A stretch of DNA of 64,000 nt from Primulina eburnea (Eukaryota; Streptophyta; Magnoliopsida; Lamiales; Gesneriaceae): assembly GCF_022965805.1 (NCBI RefSeq), contig NC_133115.1, positions 33,843,321 through 33,907,320 on the forward strand, given 5' to 3'. Shown piece by piece: positions 42,249 through 55,180 of this stretch. Both the position numbers and the translations under genes were made by a program. The notes under the pieces are model-generated. The model had not been told where the DNA came from. It saw only the letters and a program-made list of their open reading frames with translations, and did not search any database. Position 1 is the stretch's first letter, and every line of letters begins with the position of its first letter.

Positions 42249-44452
42249 ATGGGTCAGGCACTCCGTCGAGCAACTGGAAGGATCGGCGGGTCCAGAGTTG
42301 ATACGACGCCGTCTCCTTCATCTCTGAGCAAGCCAATTGAACGCCGGCCACCAGCTGCTCCCATCAACCAGGAACCCTTAAATTCTGGCGTCGCTTCTGA
42401 CTCTGGTAATTTAATTGAGTAGCTCATTTATTGAAAATATTCTGAAATTTATATTCGTAAAAGCTTTCTAGTGATTTTGTTGTTTTAATGAATTTGCTAT
42501 TTCCAAATATGGATATGTTCAGGAGGTGCATCGAGAGTGAATAGCGACAATGTACTTGAAGATCGTGATCCACAATACGATGTTATGCTTGGTCAAATGG
42601 TGGGAAGAATTCGACCCAAGCCTGGAGGGAAGCTTGAGATGGGGGAGGTGAGGTTCTAGAACTCAGTACTCCACCATTTACTGGTTTATTTGTTGTGTGC
42701 ATTTAGAAATACTCCTGATAGTTTTTGTCTTCTGTTCATCGATAGTTCTTTTAGTACTTTTTGAAAGATGGGAATTTGGTTCTACTGATTGCGTAATTTA
42801 TTCTCACCTAGTTGAGCACTCCAATTGAATAGAAGTTTAGATTTTTTCAAGATTTTCTTAAAGATGCAAAGTTTGCAATCCCAAAGTCATTCTTGAGTTA
42901 CTTCTTTGTTCCTTCGAGTCATTTATTGGAATTTTCATTTGGTAGGATTGAGAGAAGAAAACGTTGCTTTTCTTGTTTCATAGGATTGAGATTTGTTTTA
43001 TTCTCCTATGTGAGGTGTTGACACTTGACACCTTAGAAGTCACTACTCCATGTTGTACCTCGTTCTTTTTTATTCAATATTTTTTGCGATTATCATCTTG
43101 AAATGTATGGAAAACTGATAAGGTTATTGTTGGAACCATTTGATTGGCTTTTTTCCTGATTTAGATTATTAATTAAGAAGGTCAATCTCCGAATACTCCC
43201 CATGGTACTGAGGTTTTGTGATCAGGAAGAATCTGCCATTTTGATTGGTACATAGATAAGCTCACTAGCTTCATTTTTGTGGAAGTTTCATTTATATTGT
43301 TCAATGATGCTTGCATGCAATATCCGAAGGATCTTTTCCTGAGCCAAGCCTGTGACAATCGATGCATTTATCAAATTCTAAGTGGGATTTTTCATTTGCC
43401 TCAGAAACATTCCTATGTACATAAATTTCCATATGGACAAAGCTATCGTGAAACCTTGATCATCAGCTCATGTTGTTTGTTGACAAGAACTCAAGAGCTT
43501 GGCTAGCATAGAGAACGTGCGGAAGTTTATTTGTAGTGGTCTTGCGAACAATTTGTGGAAATGACCCTAGAATTATCTAGCAGTAGTTCCTGTTACCAAT
43601 GGCATTTTGTGATTTTTCCTAATGGCTCGTTCTGTGCCATTCTAGGAACAATTGTTAATGCATAATATAATATTGTTGTATATATTGCTCCTACGCAAAA
43701 TAGAAAGAATGGCGCTGCATAAGACATTTAGCATGCAACTATTTTCCTTCAATATATTTTAGTCCGTTTAATTGTTAGTGACATCGTGATGCCTTTACTT
43801 CGTCTCCTTTCTTTTGTCATTATAGAGGAAATAAGGATTTTGCACTTTGTGTTCGATCTATCAACCAAATTCACAATAGTGCAATTTTTAATGCAAGAAG
43901 TATAATTTTTCGGATTTGTGATGTATTGAGACCACTTACAACCCCTTTAATTTCCACTGAACATCACCTTACCCACACAATCTCTAGTTTCAACTGACTA
44001 TTTCACAAGAAACAACACTGTCACGGTATTTGGATTTTATTAGGATTCAAAGGCGGAGTCACTTGTCCTAATATTATTTCCAATTAAATCCATTTAAGTA
44101 AGGGCAAGCCTGATTACAACACACCTTGATTCAAGTTACTCAAATACCGGTTTTTCTTTCACAGGCCTCTGTGGTGGAGAAATACAAAAGGCCTTTGCCA
44201 AAATTAAGGAATACTACCCAAGATTCCAGCCGATATGAGGAGAGGCCTGCTTCTCCTGGAACCCTGAATGTTTCACAGCTAAGGGAAATCATCCTGCTGT
44301 ATGAAGGCAAGGCCGAGGACCATGATGGCCCGATGGATATCGCTCAGATTGCTGGTCGTTTTCGTGTTGATGTTACACAGGTTCAAAAGATTGTCCAGTT
44401 TGTTGCCTCGTTTCCCGAGGTCAAAAATAAAACCAAAAATGACCAAGAATGA
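42249..44452 (+). CDS. Small protein resembling complex I assembly factor NDUFAF4 (UPF0240)
   Basis: Three exons, 42249-42405, 42523-42647 and 44165-44452, spliced GT-AG in frame, give 189 residues. The product starts MGQALRRATGRI, with Gly at position 2 followed by a basic amphipathic stretch. A proline/serine-rich middle follows, and then the conserved-looking end PGTLNVSQLREIILLYEG...MDIAQIAGRFRVDVTQVQKIVQFVASFPE. The order 'two-helix element, then a short helix-turn-helix ending in a phenylalanine-rich strand' resembles the C-terminus of NDUFAF4, which helps assemble mitochondrial complex I. The match is by eye and modest. The splice frame and lack of stops make the gene itself secure. 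The 1.5-kb second intron holds nothing recognisable. What else it could be: an unrelated plant-specific mitochondrial protein. Confidence 0.75.
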
Positions 44453-45109
44453 ACTACCCTATTCATCTGTGTCTATATTTGCGTTTTCTTAGAGTCTTTG
44501 TACGAGGAATAGATTTTGTAGAAATGAGAAAGTGTTGGCTATATACAAAGTGGACAAGGGTAATGAAATTTTGTTATATTTTGGTAAATAGGAACTTAAA
44601 CTGGCATGTTACACTGTAGAGTGATGCTGATGCATTGCTGCCCACTTATACATTCAAAGGAAAGAAGTTACTTAAACTTGGAGACGAGAATGAAAAATAA
44701 AATAAAAACCGCCCGACCCCAAAACGAAGGCTAGAAAAAGGAATCTAACTCAAAACAGCTGTTGGGCATTTTGTTAGTAAATCACTTGAGATTATAATTT
44801 TTTGTTTTTTTTTTACGATTTCGATATTATATTTTTCAATATAAAGATAAATACTTTCTATCAGACACAAGGAATCATAATAAAATCAACTTGAAAATGT
44901 GATAGCTCGATTAATTTTCGAACACTTTTATATAAGATGTGATCGATCAATGATTTCAAATGATAATTTTTTTTTTCCTGATAACGGATTAGAATTAGTC
45001 TTTAGTCTGATGAAACAATATGCATATATCTACGCAAAAACTCGTATAAGATTGTTTAACGAGTTAAGTTTGCGCAACAGATCTACTACCTGACTCGACT
45101 AATGAAAAT
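44453..45109. other. Intergenic DNA
   Basis: 3' UTR of the preceding gene, then AT-rich DNA with no recognised feature. Confidence 0.4.
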
Positions 45110-45195
45110 TTTTCATTTTCATGTCAAAAATATTACTTTTTACTTCAGATATAGATCGGATCGACCTATCTATTCGTGAGACCGTCTCACAGAAA
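45110..45195. mobile_element. Right-end remnant of a GTGAGAC-family MITE
   Basis: CATGTCAAAAATATTACTTT, ATAGATCGGATCGACC and the intact terminal palindrome GTGAGACCGTCTCAC (45177-45191) are present. The left half is missing. Confidence 0.6.
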
Positions 45196-46134
45196 AACTA
45201 TTATAAAACAAATCAAATAATCAATTATAGATATTTCTGAGTCAATTTTCTCATTTTTTAAACTATTTATATATTATCTGTATGTGGCTAAAATCTTCAC
45301 AGGAGGCGACATAAATTCACAAAGCAAGATTTATAATTATTGCTTTATTATCAGTCCCAATCCCCATAAATATATATGTATATATATTCGTGCATGTACC
45401 ATTAGCAGCTAATGCGGGCCATATATTCAACTTTGATATTGACATACATAAAATATCTTGTCCCAAAAATATCTTCAAGTTTAACATTTCAAGTTCCAGC
45501 GACAGCTAATTAATTTACTAATCAATGACAACTTAAGGCAGTTGTCTTTCATTTAAACGATTAAATTAACATTTACGTTACATCGAGCCCTGGTCGTTTT
45601 ACCAATTTTATTTTCTGAAGAGAAAAAATACCCAAAATATCTCATAATACATGCATGGAACACACATAGAATCAAAATTTGGCTTTTCCAAAGGGTTTGT
45701 TCACATTCACATGCGCTTGTACAAATGTTGTTCTCGACCATTTCCTTTATATCTCTTTTTATATTTCCACTTTTACTCAACATAACAGCGAAGCATGTTG
45801 GATAAAGTGTGCAGGGTTTCGATTAGAGAATACATATTATCGCGGGGTATGTTATGAGACGTCGGTGTTTGTTGTCATCTCCCGTGACTCGTCTGAGTCA
45901 AAAGGTCTCTGCCTCATATTGAGGAGTTTACCAACATCGATAAAAAAAAAAATTTAAAATAAAATAAATATTTATTTTTCCCATTTGATTTAATGAATTA
46001 ATTAATATATACTTTATATATTATATAAAGTAATAAGAAGCTTGAATATCATCAATGTTGGGTAGATCACGTGGCATCTCGTGGTCTACTGATTGGGATA
46101 CAGAAAAAATATTAGTTAGCTGATGCCAACTCAA

Positions 46135-46218
<84 letters not shown>

Positions 46219-48714
46219 TAATTTTCGGTACAATCTATATCTTTTGTGTCATCGACGGTAAATTCGAAGCTACCTATAAAATTCTTGTGTTTGACATAAA
46301 ATGTCACACATAGATGTTTCATTTACGTTACACAAGCATCGCGAGTGCATGATCGCTAGTTATTTATTAAGTGTGAAAATTGTAGGACCGAGTGCTTACC
46401 GCTTTACCAAAAGCTATAGCTAGTGGTAATGGTGCAACTCAAATCTTTTAAACCGCACAGCAGCACAAACACCATGGTTGCAAGGACAATTATTACACCC
46501 AACAAAAATATTTTAAATTTTTTTGTTACAATGAAAAGACGAGAATATAAAAATAAATAAGCTATAATATTGAATTCATTTTCACATTATTGATATACTA
46601 AATACAATTGGCTCTTTTCTACAAATTTTAGACGCCCGAAGTCAAATGTATCTCTTCATTTCTCTTATGAGCCGACATCTGATGCAAGTCTTTTTATTAA
46701 GGTTGTGTTTAAATTGAATGATTTGATTTGAAACGGGAGATTTGAAGTACATGTTTGAAATATACCTATTTTGGGTTTAATTCAAATTAATCGGAATTAT
46801 CATTAGATCTATATAAATTAACAAACGCGGTGATCAATTTCAAACAATCGAAAGGATTTGAAATATATCACTCCAAATCTCTCGATCCAAACACTTCTCC
46901 ACATATTATTTCATGTACCATATATCATAACGGTTTGCATGGACAAGATTTTAGAAGATAGATAAGACCCACCCACCACTCATGCCAGACCCTAGAATCA
47001 TAAAATGATGCAATTTATAATTAAAATGGTTTTCATGGCTTACGCATAGTTAATCCTGGGAAATGTACATTCCTTTTCTTTATAATTCTCATAATTATAT
47101 CCAATATATAATTAAATTTTAATAGTGAACATACACAGATATTTTTTTAAAAAAAAAGTTTTAGGAGTTTGGTTTGAGAAACTAATGGAATAAAAGAAAT
47201 TTTTCTTTCGCTCAAATAAACGGATATTGCACAATATTTCTTCGTAATATAACTAACAAAAAATAATACTTTTAATTTAAATTCAAAAATAATTTCTTTC
47301 GACAAAAAATAATATTTTTCATAGATGGATCGTATCGAAAATCCATTCACAAAATTGAATTGTGAGACGGTCTCACAAGAGTTGTGTGATTACAAAAGTT
47401 GCTTTAAAAAATGTTATTTGGAAGCAAGAATTTTTGGTTTTTAGGCTTCTGCTTTCAAAAGCTGTTTTAAAAAAAACATTTAGAAAGTGTTTTTTAGAAG
47501 CTAAAAATTTTGGCTTTTGGCCTTCTGCTTCTACATCTATTCAAATATAAAAATAAAAACATTTTTCAACATTTATCCAGATATCAAAACCACTTGTGCT
47601 TTTTTTAAAATAAAAACACTTTAAAAAATTTGGAATTATTTAAGTATTATTTTAAGATACAGATTTTGTATCCAAACTCAGAAATCTGGATTTGTTAGGG
47701 AATTGCCCCATGAAGATATGTGGTTGCATCTTTGATAACTTTGAATATGATACAAGATGAATATATTGTGAATATACAATTATTGTTTCGACAATGTTCG
47801 ACCATTAAAAATGTAAATGACATCAGATATGATCATTGACTATATCCCGGTGGTGTTTGGTATTTTATGGACGATATTGTAGTTCTTCTGAATCTAAACA
47901 TTTGACTCATGATACGATCTCACAAGATAAAATCTGAATTTATACTAAGTTCTATTCATATATAATTAAACATGTTAATTGTAGGTTGTGGGTTAATGGG
48001 ATGGTATACGTATTATAGTACCTCAATCTTTTATCCAAGATTCCATATCTCTGCGTATGATTAATATTAATGTTGATAGTGTTAATGTGACAAAATATAT
48101 ATATGTAATAACACCAACTGTTATGGTAGTATCCTCAAGGTAGTTAGTTACCATATGGTAATAATTTGAATTCGACTTTTTTAATCATGTAACAGCTCGA
48201 ATGCCATGTATACCACGAGCTTAATTAATCTATATATGAACACAATTAGATATTATGTGTTATATATTATTATAATTTGACGGGATCCGGTGGGTCCAAA
48301 ACCAAAATCTTTGTCTTGACAAGAACAATGTTGGGCAATATTGGTCGGGTCAGGTCCGGTCATAGGACCATTGCTTCACGAGGCAGCACTCTAGAAAAAA
48401 ATTTCTATTTGCATCCGATGAACCCTACAATACCTGCCATCACACTTCACATTTTCGGGATAAAATCAAAAGCCAACAATCTTTCTCGCAACCCCATATG
48501 TTTCTCCCGATTTTCTAACCTTGTTCCGAACATTTCTTGATATTTTTGTACGTACGTGTCCCTTGAATTTCGTCGAACTTCTTAAAACATATCTAATCGA
48601 AAAACTTATTGTCATCTAATCCATGAACATCAATCACCTTGTAAAACAACTGATTTTTTATTTTTATTTTTTTGCTGTCGATAGATTATACATAACTTTT
48701 TTAAGAAAAAAATT
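45196..48714. other. Intergenic DNA with scattered repeats
   Basis: Holds a (TA)n tract at 46137-46212, a MITE terminal palindrome at 47362-47377, a sequence at 47170-47290 related to 32.7-32.9 kb, and a 47390-47560 stretch in which a GGCTTCTGCTT/AAGC-type string recurs. Open frames such as 45679-45957 and 48277-48540 match no family. No gene is supported. Confidence 0.45.
46137..46212. repeat. (TA)n microsatellite
   Basis: An uninterrupted TA tract of about 38 units; the tyrosine/isoleucine frame across it is an artefact. Confidence 0.98.
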
Positions 48715-48887
48715 TGTGTGAGACGGTCTCACGGGTAGTATTTTGTGAGACAGATATTTTATTTGGGTCATCCATTAAAAAGTATTACTTTTTATGCTAA
48801 GAGTATTACTTTTTATTGTGAATATCGGTATGGTTGACCCATCTCACGGATAAAGATTCATGAGATCGTCTCACAAGAGACCTACTC
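48715..48887. mobile_element. MITE with GTGAGAC(C/G)GTCTCAC ends, copy 2 (best preserved)
   Basis: The left end GTGTGAGACGGTCTCACGGG and right end ATGAGATCGTCTCACAAGA are inverted copies. The body carries TTTGGGTCATCCATTAAAAA, two ATTACTTTTTAT strings, ATTGTGAATATCGGTATGGT and GATAAAGATTCATGAGA. About 170 bp, non-coding. Confidence 0.88.
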
Positions 48888-50640
48888 CTTATTTAAATTT
48901 ACACTAAACCAGTGGATCGATCTATATATCCATATAATGATCAAAATTCACCATGAAAATACGGCAATCCAGTTTCTTTGGCCCTACGACCAATTTACCA
49001 ATTCTTGAACTTGTACATATTTTCCAAATCAATCTGTTGTCTGAATCGAGCTATCTGGCTACGACATCATGTTTTGGGTGTTACGTACACCAACATTCAT
49101 GCTAGTAAAATATATTAAACATGTCCCTTCTCCCTCACCAGAGTTTCGGGACAGATACACTCAACATGATTAAGATTGTCTAAAGTTTTATATTTATTTT
49201 TCTTCATCTGATCAATCATATGCTAATGGGTAAATTAAATTTTAGCCGTTTAACTTACATGTTTTTCAATTTTGTTCAGCATTTTCCGGTACCACATCAG
49301 CACTCGGATGAAAACAGTTAAAACGGGGAAAAGTGCAAATGAGCGGACTAAGACCATAAATTGACGGAAAACATGACAAAAAAATGAAAAACATGTAAAT
49401 TATAAGACCAGAAATATAATTTTCCCGATCCTAATTATTTTCTAGTCCCGTTTATTATTCAACTGCTTCTCGAATCCGAGTCTCGTAACAAAATTTTAAA
49501 ATCAGACTGATCAATGGCATGAGTTATTTCCATGCTAAAAGAAATCCCATAATCTTTAATCTCCTGAAAAATCCTTAGATCACAAATGTCAGCTGTTACA
49601 TTCCTTAAGATACCCAATATTCTCAGATAAATTCTTGCACTTCCGACAGTGTCTTTTTCTCTTAGCCTCTCTTTTAATATTGGAAATTACTCATGAGAAT
49701 TTTCAAGTATTTTGAAAGATTCCTTCATCCTAATGGACGGGCTCAATTTATAAAGAATCGAATAAAGATGTCGGATTCTTCTCAATCCGATCATAATATT
49801 ACTGTTTCTTCCAAACAGTGCTCCAGAAGCTCAAGAATTTTACGGCGAAAACTAATATTTGTAAAAAAAAAATAACTTCTAAAATTATAATCCAAATATG
49901 TTAAAAATATATATTTTAAATCGAATTATTTTACGTAAACTTTGACCAATCATGATTCGAGAAGTATTTTGACTCTCCCATTCTTGACCATGCCCGTACC
50001 CGTTTCAGCGGGGCCCAATGTATCCACTATTACAACCCGGCCTCCAATTACCTGCCAAATAATTTCACCATTCTTACCCTAGCTAGTTGTAGTCAAGGAG
50101 ATGTAGAAGAAGAGCAGAACAAGACATGCAAATGATATAAAATTGTATTTGGATCGATCAATTTCAAATTTATGGGTTTCAAATGTATTTTTGTAGTTTT
50201 AGAGAAGTAATATCTTCAAATCCACATCTTGAACGTTTATATATTGTTTCATGTTAATGAGGATGAATTTCACGTTCACTCAATAATGAAGGTATTTAAA
50301 GTTCATTTTATTTTATGTAACTAATGTATAAATAAGTAAGATATAGATTTAATATTTTATCTATTGTTTCAATGTTAATAATAAAACTATAATCGACATC
50401 AATTGATTTCAAATTCATCCATCAGAATTCAACCTAAAATCAGTGTTTTCCTCTGATTTTTTTTTAAAGTAACAATAAATTTTTTTTTCCAGGTAAAACG
50501 GGAGTGAGATCGATTTTCTATGTAGACTACCTACACAAGTGGGATTTTTAGTCATACATAATTTATTTCACTGTCATTTATGTCATATAAACTTGGTATT
50601 GGTGTGCCATCCACCATGACAAAGTTGCTAGCAAGCTAGC
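48888..50640. other. Intergenic DNA upstream of the FPF1-like gene
   Basis: AT-rich, no gene supported. The 60-codon frame at 49693-49875 is basic and unmatched. Confidence 0.4.
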
Positions 50641-50644
50641 ATCT

Positions 50645-50707
50645 CCTATATAAACTCATGCAGCCCATATCGAAATCCCATCTCCAAAAGCCAAGAAAAT
50701 ATATCCA
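50645..50707 (+). promoter_or_regulatory. TATA box and leader of the FPF1-like gene
   Basis: CTATATAAACTCATG at about 50646-50660 is a strong plant TATA element, placing transcription start near 50680 and leaving a leader of about 30 nt. Confidence 0.65.
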
Positions 50708-51025
50708 ATGTCTGGTGTTTGGGTTTTCAAGAATGGTGTGGTCCGGCTAGTCGAAAACCTCGGAGACTGCCGGAAAACCCTAGTTCACATCCCTTCTGAA
50801 GAGGTCATTACATCTTACGGAGTCTTGGAAAGGAAACTGTTGTCACTCGGTTGGGAGAGGTACTACCAAGGAGATCCGGAGTTGCTCCAGTTCCATAAAA
50901 GATCCACGATTCACCTCATCTCACTCCCAAAAGACTTCAACAAATTCAAATCTATGCACATGTACGATATCGTTGTCAAGAATCGCAAAGAATTCGAAGT
51001 TAGGGACGTGTTACAATCGCAGTGA
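50708..51025 (+). CDS. FPF1: FLOWERING PROMOTING FACTOR 1-like protein
   Basis: A single-exon 105-residue protein, matching the FPF1 family throughout its length: [17 protein letters not shown] at the start, then [36 protein letters not shown] and [20 protein letters not shown] toward the end. Family members (Arabidopsis FPF1 and FPF1-like proteins, rice RAA1) promote flowering and gibberellin or auxin-linked growth and root development; the biochemical mode is unresolved. There is no signal peptide or membrane segment. The start is fixed by the conserved MSGVWVF. It is intact, with no odd residues. Whether it is FPF1 itself or one of the FPF1-like copies (FLP1-3) cannot be told here. Confidence 0.96.
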   Translation: MSGVWVFKNGVVRLVENLGDCRKTLVHIPSEEVITSYGVLERKLLSLGWERYYQGDPELLQFHKRSTIHLISLPKDFNKFKSMHMYDIVVKNRKEFEVRDVLQSQ

Positions 51026-51981
51026 ATCAGAAGTTAGAGAAGTGTAATAATACTGCGTATTATGTCTCTTGAGCAAGTGTCCCGATCGATTAAACTTTGT
51101 TTGAAGTTGACTGAAGGTGAAGTTTTCTGCATATATATATAGAGGGGTAATGTGTTTGTGTCATACACACGAATACGATGCTAAATTAATTGCCTGATAT
51201 ATATTATATTGATGTATCAATTGTAAATTATATATTAATGTATTTTAGCTAGCTAGCTAGATATTTTGGGAAGGATATATAGTACATACGGCCGTGCGTA
51301 GCCAAGATATTTTGCTTCTTCTTTTTATTTTGGCTTTGCACTTTTTGAAATAATTACTTATAATACGTGATCGCACGAGGGTGGGATTTTAACCAACAAC
51401 AAAAAATTGAAAAAAAATGTGGGTTTAGAGATGGATTAATTCGTTGAGTCGAAAGTACAATAAAGCCGATTTCGTTCATGAATTTAAGTCCATCTCAAGA
51501 CTAGATAGAAATGTCAAAATTAGCTAGTTTATCGATCTGGACATAAAATATGTGCCCTGTCCCACCAAAATAGCGAGCCGGCCCTGTCCCACATACCTAA
51601 TTTGACACAAATTTGGTTAGGTGACTAAATTATCCCGTCACTTAGAATAGATTAACTGATTTGACAATTTATCGACCTTCTATAATAACGGACCGACCCG
51701 TTCTGACTGTACTAGCTGAGATAAATGGCAGTTGGCATGTCCAAGGTGATTTTAATATTTTCAAGTATATATTCATAACTTTATTTCAATATATTGAGTT
51801 GTAAAAAATTATATTATATTGTATATCTATTTTTTTTTTATAAAATACAACTTTCATAAATATTTATGAAAAAAAGTACGAGTTCACGTATATTTTTCCC
51901 ATATTTTTTCGAGAATGATTTTCTATTTTGTTTTTTGTTTTTAAAAAAAATTGTGCTTATCCATCCATAATCTTGATTTGG
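51026..51981. other. Intergenic DNA downstream of the FPF1-like gene
   Basis: 3' UTR and AT-rich DNA, with a short (AGCT)n run near 51248-51260. No gene. Confidence 0.4.
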
Positions 51982-53476
51982 TGTCACGCTCTGAGACCGG
52001 GGTTAGTCGACAACGACGTTATTTTAAACCATATAATCGAAAAACAACAAGCTTTGTAGTATAATAAAAACCAAAACCAATTTATTTCATAAATACCATA
52101 AAAATATAACCGTCTTTACAATAAGATACTTTGAAAACGATAAAAATATATGGAAGCATTTATAACTTGAATTTAAAACTCAAAAGAACATATTCTTAAT
52201 TAAAACTTTTCATACGTCCACTATAGTCCCAAAACTGGTATCTGATTTTTTTCTCTATTTCTTCTTCTGGTATATCTGGGGAGGGTAAAGTAAAGGATGA
52301 GTGATATAGTCGTCACTTAGCAAGTGGGGCCGTTTGAGCACAACATAACAAAATGCATAAATTTTGAAATACATACCATGCATAACATGACTCATACCAT
52401 ATGCATACAATCAACCAGACACTGAGCGAAGCAATATATCGGTTATATCCCTACCACGTAAAGGTCATATCATATATTTGAGATTCTCTCTCATGTCAAG
52501 TTGAAACCTTCACAGTGTCAACACATACATGATGCGACAATCGTAACCAGAAGGGGATAGACAAGAATTTGCACTCGACTGGATTTTCAAAAACGAAAAT
52601 ACATATAACCAAAACTAAATATTTAAAACAAGCCCACTTACCTTAGACCTGGAAGAAAACATGAAGAATTCGAAAATCATAGAAGAATCATGCAATCGAC
52701 AATTCGAAAACGCAACATTACATCTCGGGAAAATCAGCCGTCTTGAGAAATTTTTTGCACCTTACAGTACGTTCAAAAATACGTCAAATAAATTATAAAT
52801 GGTGGAGATCGGGTTTGGACGTTATTTTATCCTGTTTATGGATGAAAAACCTTATGTATGCTATTTTCGCCTAGAATATGAGCAGTTTTCTTGCGAAGAC
52901 TATAAAAAAAACTAACTGTTGTATTTGGGCGAATTTTGGATATGTTATTTGAAACATATGGAATCTTATTCTGAACGGTGAAGATTGGATGCCCAGCACC
53001 CGAGCGAAAGAAACAAATTTCTGAACTTGAACATAATTTTGATCACTCGTGCATAATTGTTTTGGGAGGGAATTTCGAAAATTGGAGAGTAAACTCGAAA
53101 ATTTCAGTATAAATTCTGATGAGAGATTCTCTTATTTATATAGAGGTGACTGCTATCCTGATCATATATTATTCTCGTGTTTGAACTTTTGAATCAAACT
53201 TCAAAATTTACCTTTTTATATCTAAAAATTTCTTATTTAATTTTTTTAGATCATGATCTATTTATTTTATCTCAAGTTCAAAATATATACACAATATAAT
53301 CTTAAATTTCGAGTTCCAAAAATATTGTACACGATATAATTATCTAAACTACTTTGGATAAACTTGCAAATCTTTCATCTTAAATAAAATAATGAATAGA
53401 TACCAAAGATTGAATAATCTTAACACACTTAAATTACAAAAATAATTATTACAATTACAAAATCTTGTGTTTTACA
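51982..53476 (-). mobile_element. Solo LTR (family A), inverted relative to the copy at 31 kb
   Basis: Read on the plus strand it starts TGTCACGCTCTGAGACCGG and ends AATCTTGTGTTTTACA, which is the reverse of the TGTAAAAC...GGGGCGTGACA layout at 31088-32299. Shared internal blocks include AGTGATATAGTCGTCACTTAG with GCAAGTGGGGCCGTT, and CAAGCCCACTTACCTTA. The flanking 5 bp are TTTGG and TCTGG, a 4-of-5 match for a target duplication. It is 1,495 bp, somewhat longer than the other copy because of diverged AT-rich parts. Confidence 0.72.
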
Positions 53477-54640
53477 TCTGGTCTCTTTTCAAATCTTCTT
53501 TCGTTTTTCTTATTCCCCTACGTACGATATTATCTAGAATTAGATTTAAAGTAATTTACCTTTTTAATCTAGAAATCAGAGGATATAAATAAAATAAAAA
53601 ACGTGGGAAATAAATGTATGTTCTCATATGTTTTGTGAAAGACATGCCATGAACTTGTAAAAACAATATTGAACTCCAAAAACAATGTGTCATGTCCACT
53701 AACCAGTTGGCCCAAAATGATCAGATATTGTCTTGCATTACAGGTAATTTTTTTTTTTTACCAAATCTCTAACAATTGAAAATAAATATTGAAATTATTG
53801 AATGTTGAAAATAAGTATTGTAAATATTGAAAATTAATGTGTGATGATGTATATAATGATTTATTTATTTTTTGGTTTATTTCCAAAAAATTTTATAAAT
53901 AGGTCTATCAATTTGTGAAGAAAATAAACAATTGAGTAGATAAAATTTTATAAAGTTTGTAGTTTAATATTTTTTGGGAGTTTGAAATTTTTACTTTTTT
54001 ACTGTACATTTTTACTTTTAACATTAACTATATTTTTAAGATATTACAAAATATTATATGGATATTTTTGAATTTAGTTGTTATATATTATAAAAGTCCA
54101 TATTAACCAGAATTTTGCACCTACAAATAAATGACTCATAACCCTTATCAATATACGCTTTTCATGCGCCTTCCGTACGTCTTTTATATGCAATTATTTA
54201 ATGTGATCAAATATCTTTTCTCTCAAATATTATATTGACTTGAATGTCGAAGTGGATTCGCCTCCGAGAGAAGTTATCTCATCATTTTTCTTTGATATAC
54301 ATTTATATTTTACGATGATTCGGTTTGGTTTATTGGATAAATTGATTCGTTGATTATCGGTTTGAGATAATTTATTGGGTGTCGTTTTTTGATCGCATCA
54401 GTGACGCAATTTTTTTTATTGCATCACATTTTGTATGCACTGTTTTCAATTAATTTGATATATAACTTATAAATGAGTTCTGTATAACTTGTAAAAGAAA
54501 ATAATATATAAAATGATATGGATGAGTAATATATGTCCTAAAAAATTATAGGTATTAATATAAGAAGTTTATACATTATGCAAATCTGCAATTAATTATC
54601 ATACGGTAGTTTAGTGTGTGAGCTGAATTATGATAAAAAC
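53477..54640. other. Intergenic AT-rich DNA
   Basis: No gene or recognised repeat. Short tandem-like phrases (TTGAAAATAAATATTGAAATTATTGAATG) occur near 53777-53840. Confidence 0.35.
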
Positions 54641-55180
54641 TTGTGTGAGACGGTCTTACGGGTCGTATTTGTGAGACAGATCTCTTATTTAGATCATCCA
54701 TGAAAAAGTATTACTATTTATGCTAAAAGTATTAATTTTTATTGTGAATATGAGTATGGTTGATCCCAGGGGCGGATTCACCATATGACCAGGAGGGGCC
54801 ACGGCCCCCCCAAATTTTTTTAAAAAATTATTACTACATAATATATATTTTATTATTTAGTATATATATAATTTGACTTACAAAAAATATGAAGTATCTA
54901 TAATTAGTCTAATTGTTAAAGACTTTCAAGGTTTACATATGTGGTCCCTGTTTCATTTTTCTTAGACGTCGTATGTTATATTACTTTTAAATATTTTGTT
55001 TATTTTTTAATTATTGTATTCTTATTATTGAAATTTATATGCAAACATATAATAATTATTTTCCTATTTTTGTATGTGTGGGGTGGGGTGAGTCGGCCCC
55101 CCCAAACATATAATTCTGGATCCGCTCCTGGTTGATCCGTCTCACAGATTAAGATCCATGAGACAGTCTTACATGAGACT
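54641..55180. mobile_element. GTGAGAC-family MITE, copy 3, split by a nested insertion
   Basis: The left half (54641-54766) starts TTGTGTGAGACGGTCTTACG and runs to ATTGTGAATATGAGTATGGTTGATCC. The right half (55131-55180) resumes GTTGATCCGTCTCACAGATTAAGATCC and ends ATGAGACAGTCTTACATGAGA. Removing the insert and one duplicated octamer gives the normal order seen in the copy at 48.7 kb. Confidence 0.85.
54767..55130. mobile_element. hAT-type MITE nested in the MITE
   Basis: 364 bp bounded by imperfect terminal inverted repeats, CAGGGGCGGATTCACC on the left and (reverse complement of the right end) CAGGAGCGGATCCAGA, with 12 of the first 14 bases equal. A second inverted pair, GGCCCCCCCAAA and its partner, lies just inside. 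It is flanked by a perfect 8-bp duplication GTTGATCC (54759-54766 and 55131-55138). The 8-bp duplication and CAGGG start are the marks of the hAT superfamily. No transposase frame. Confidence 0.9.
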
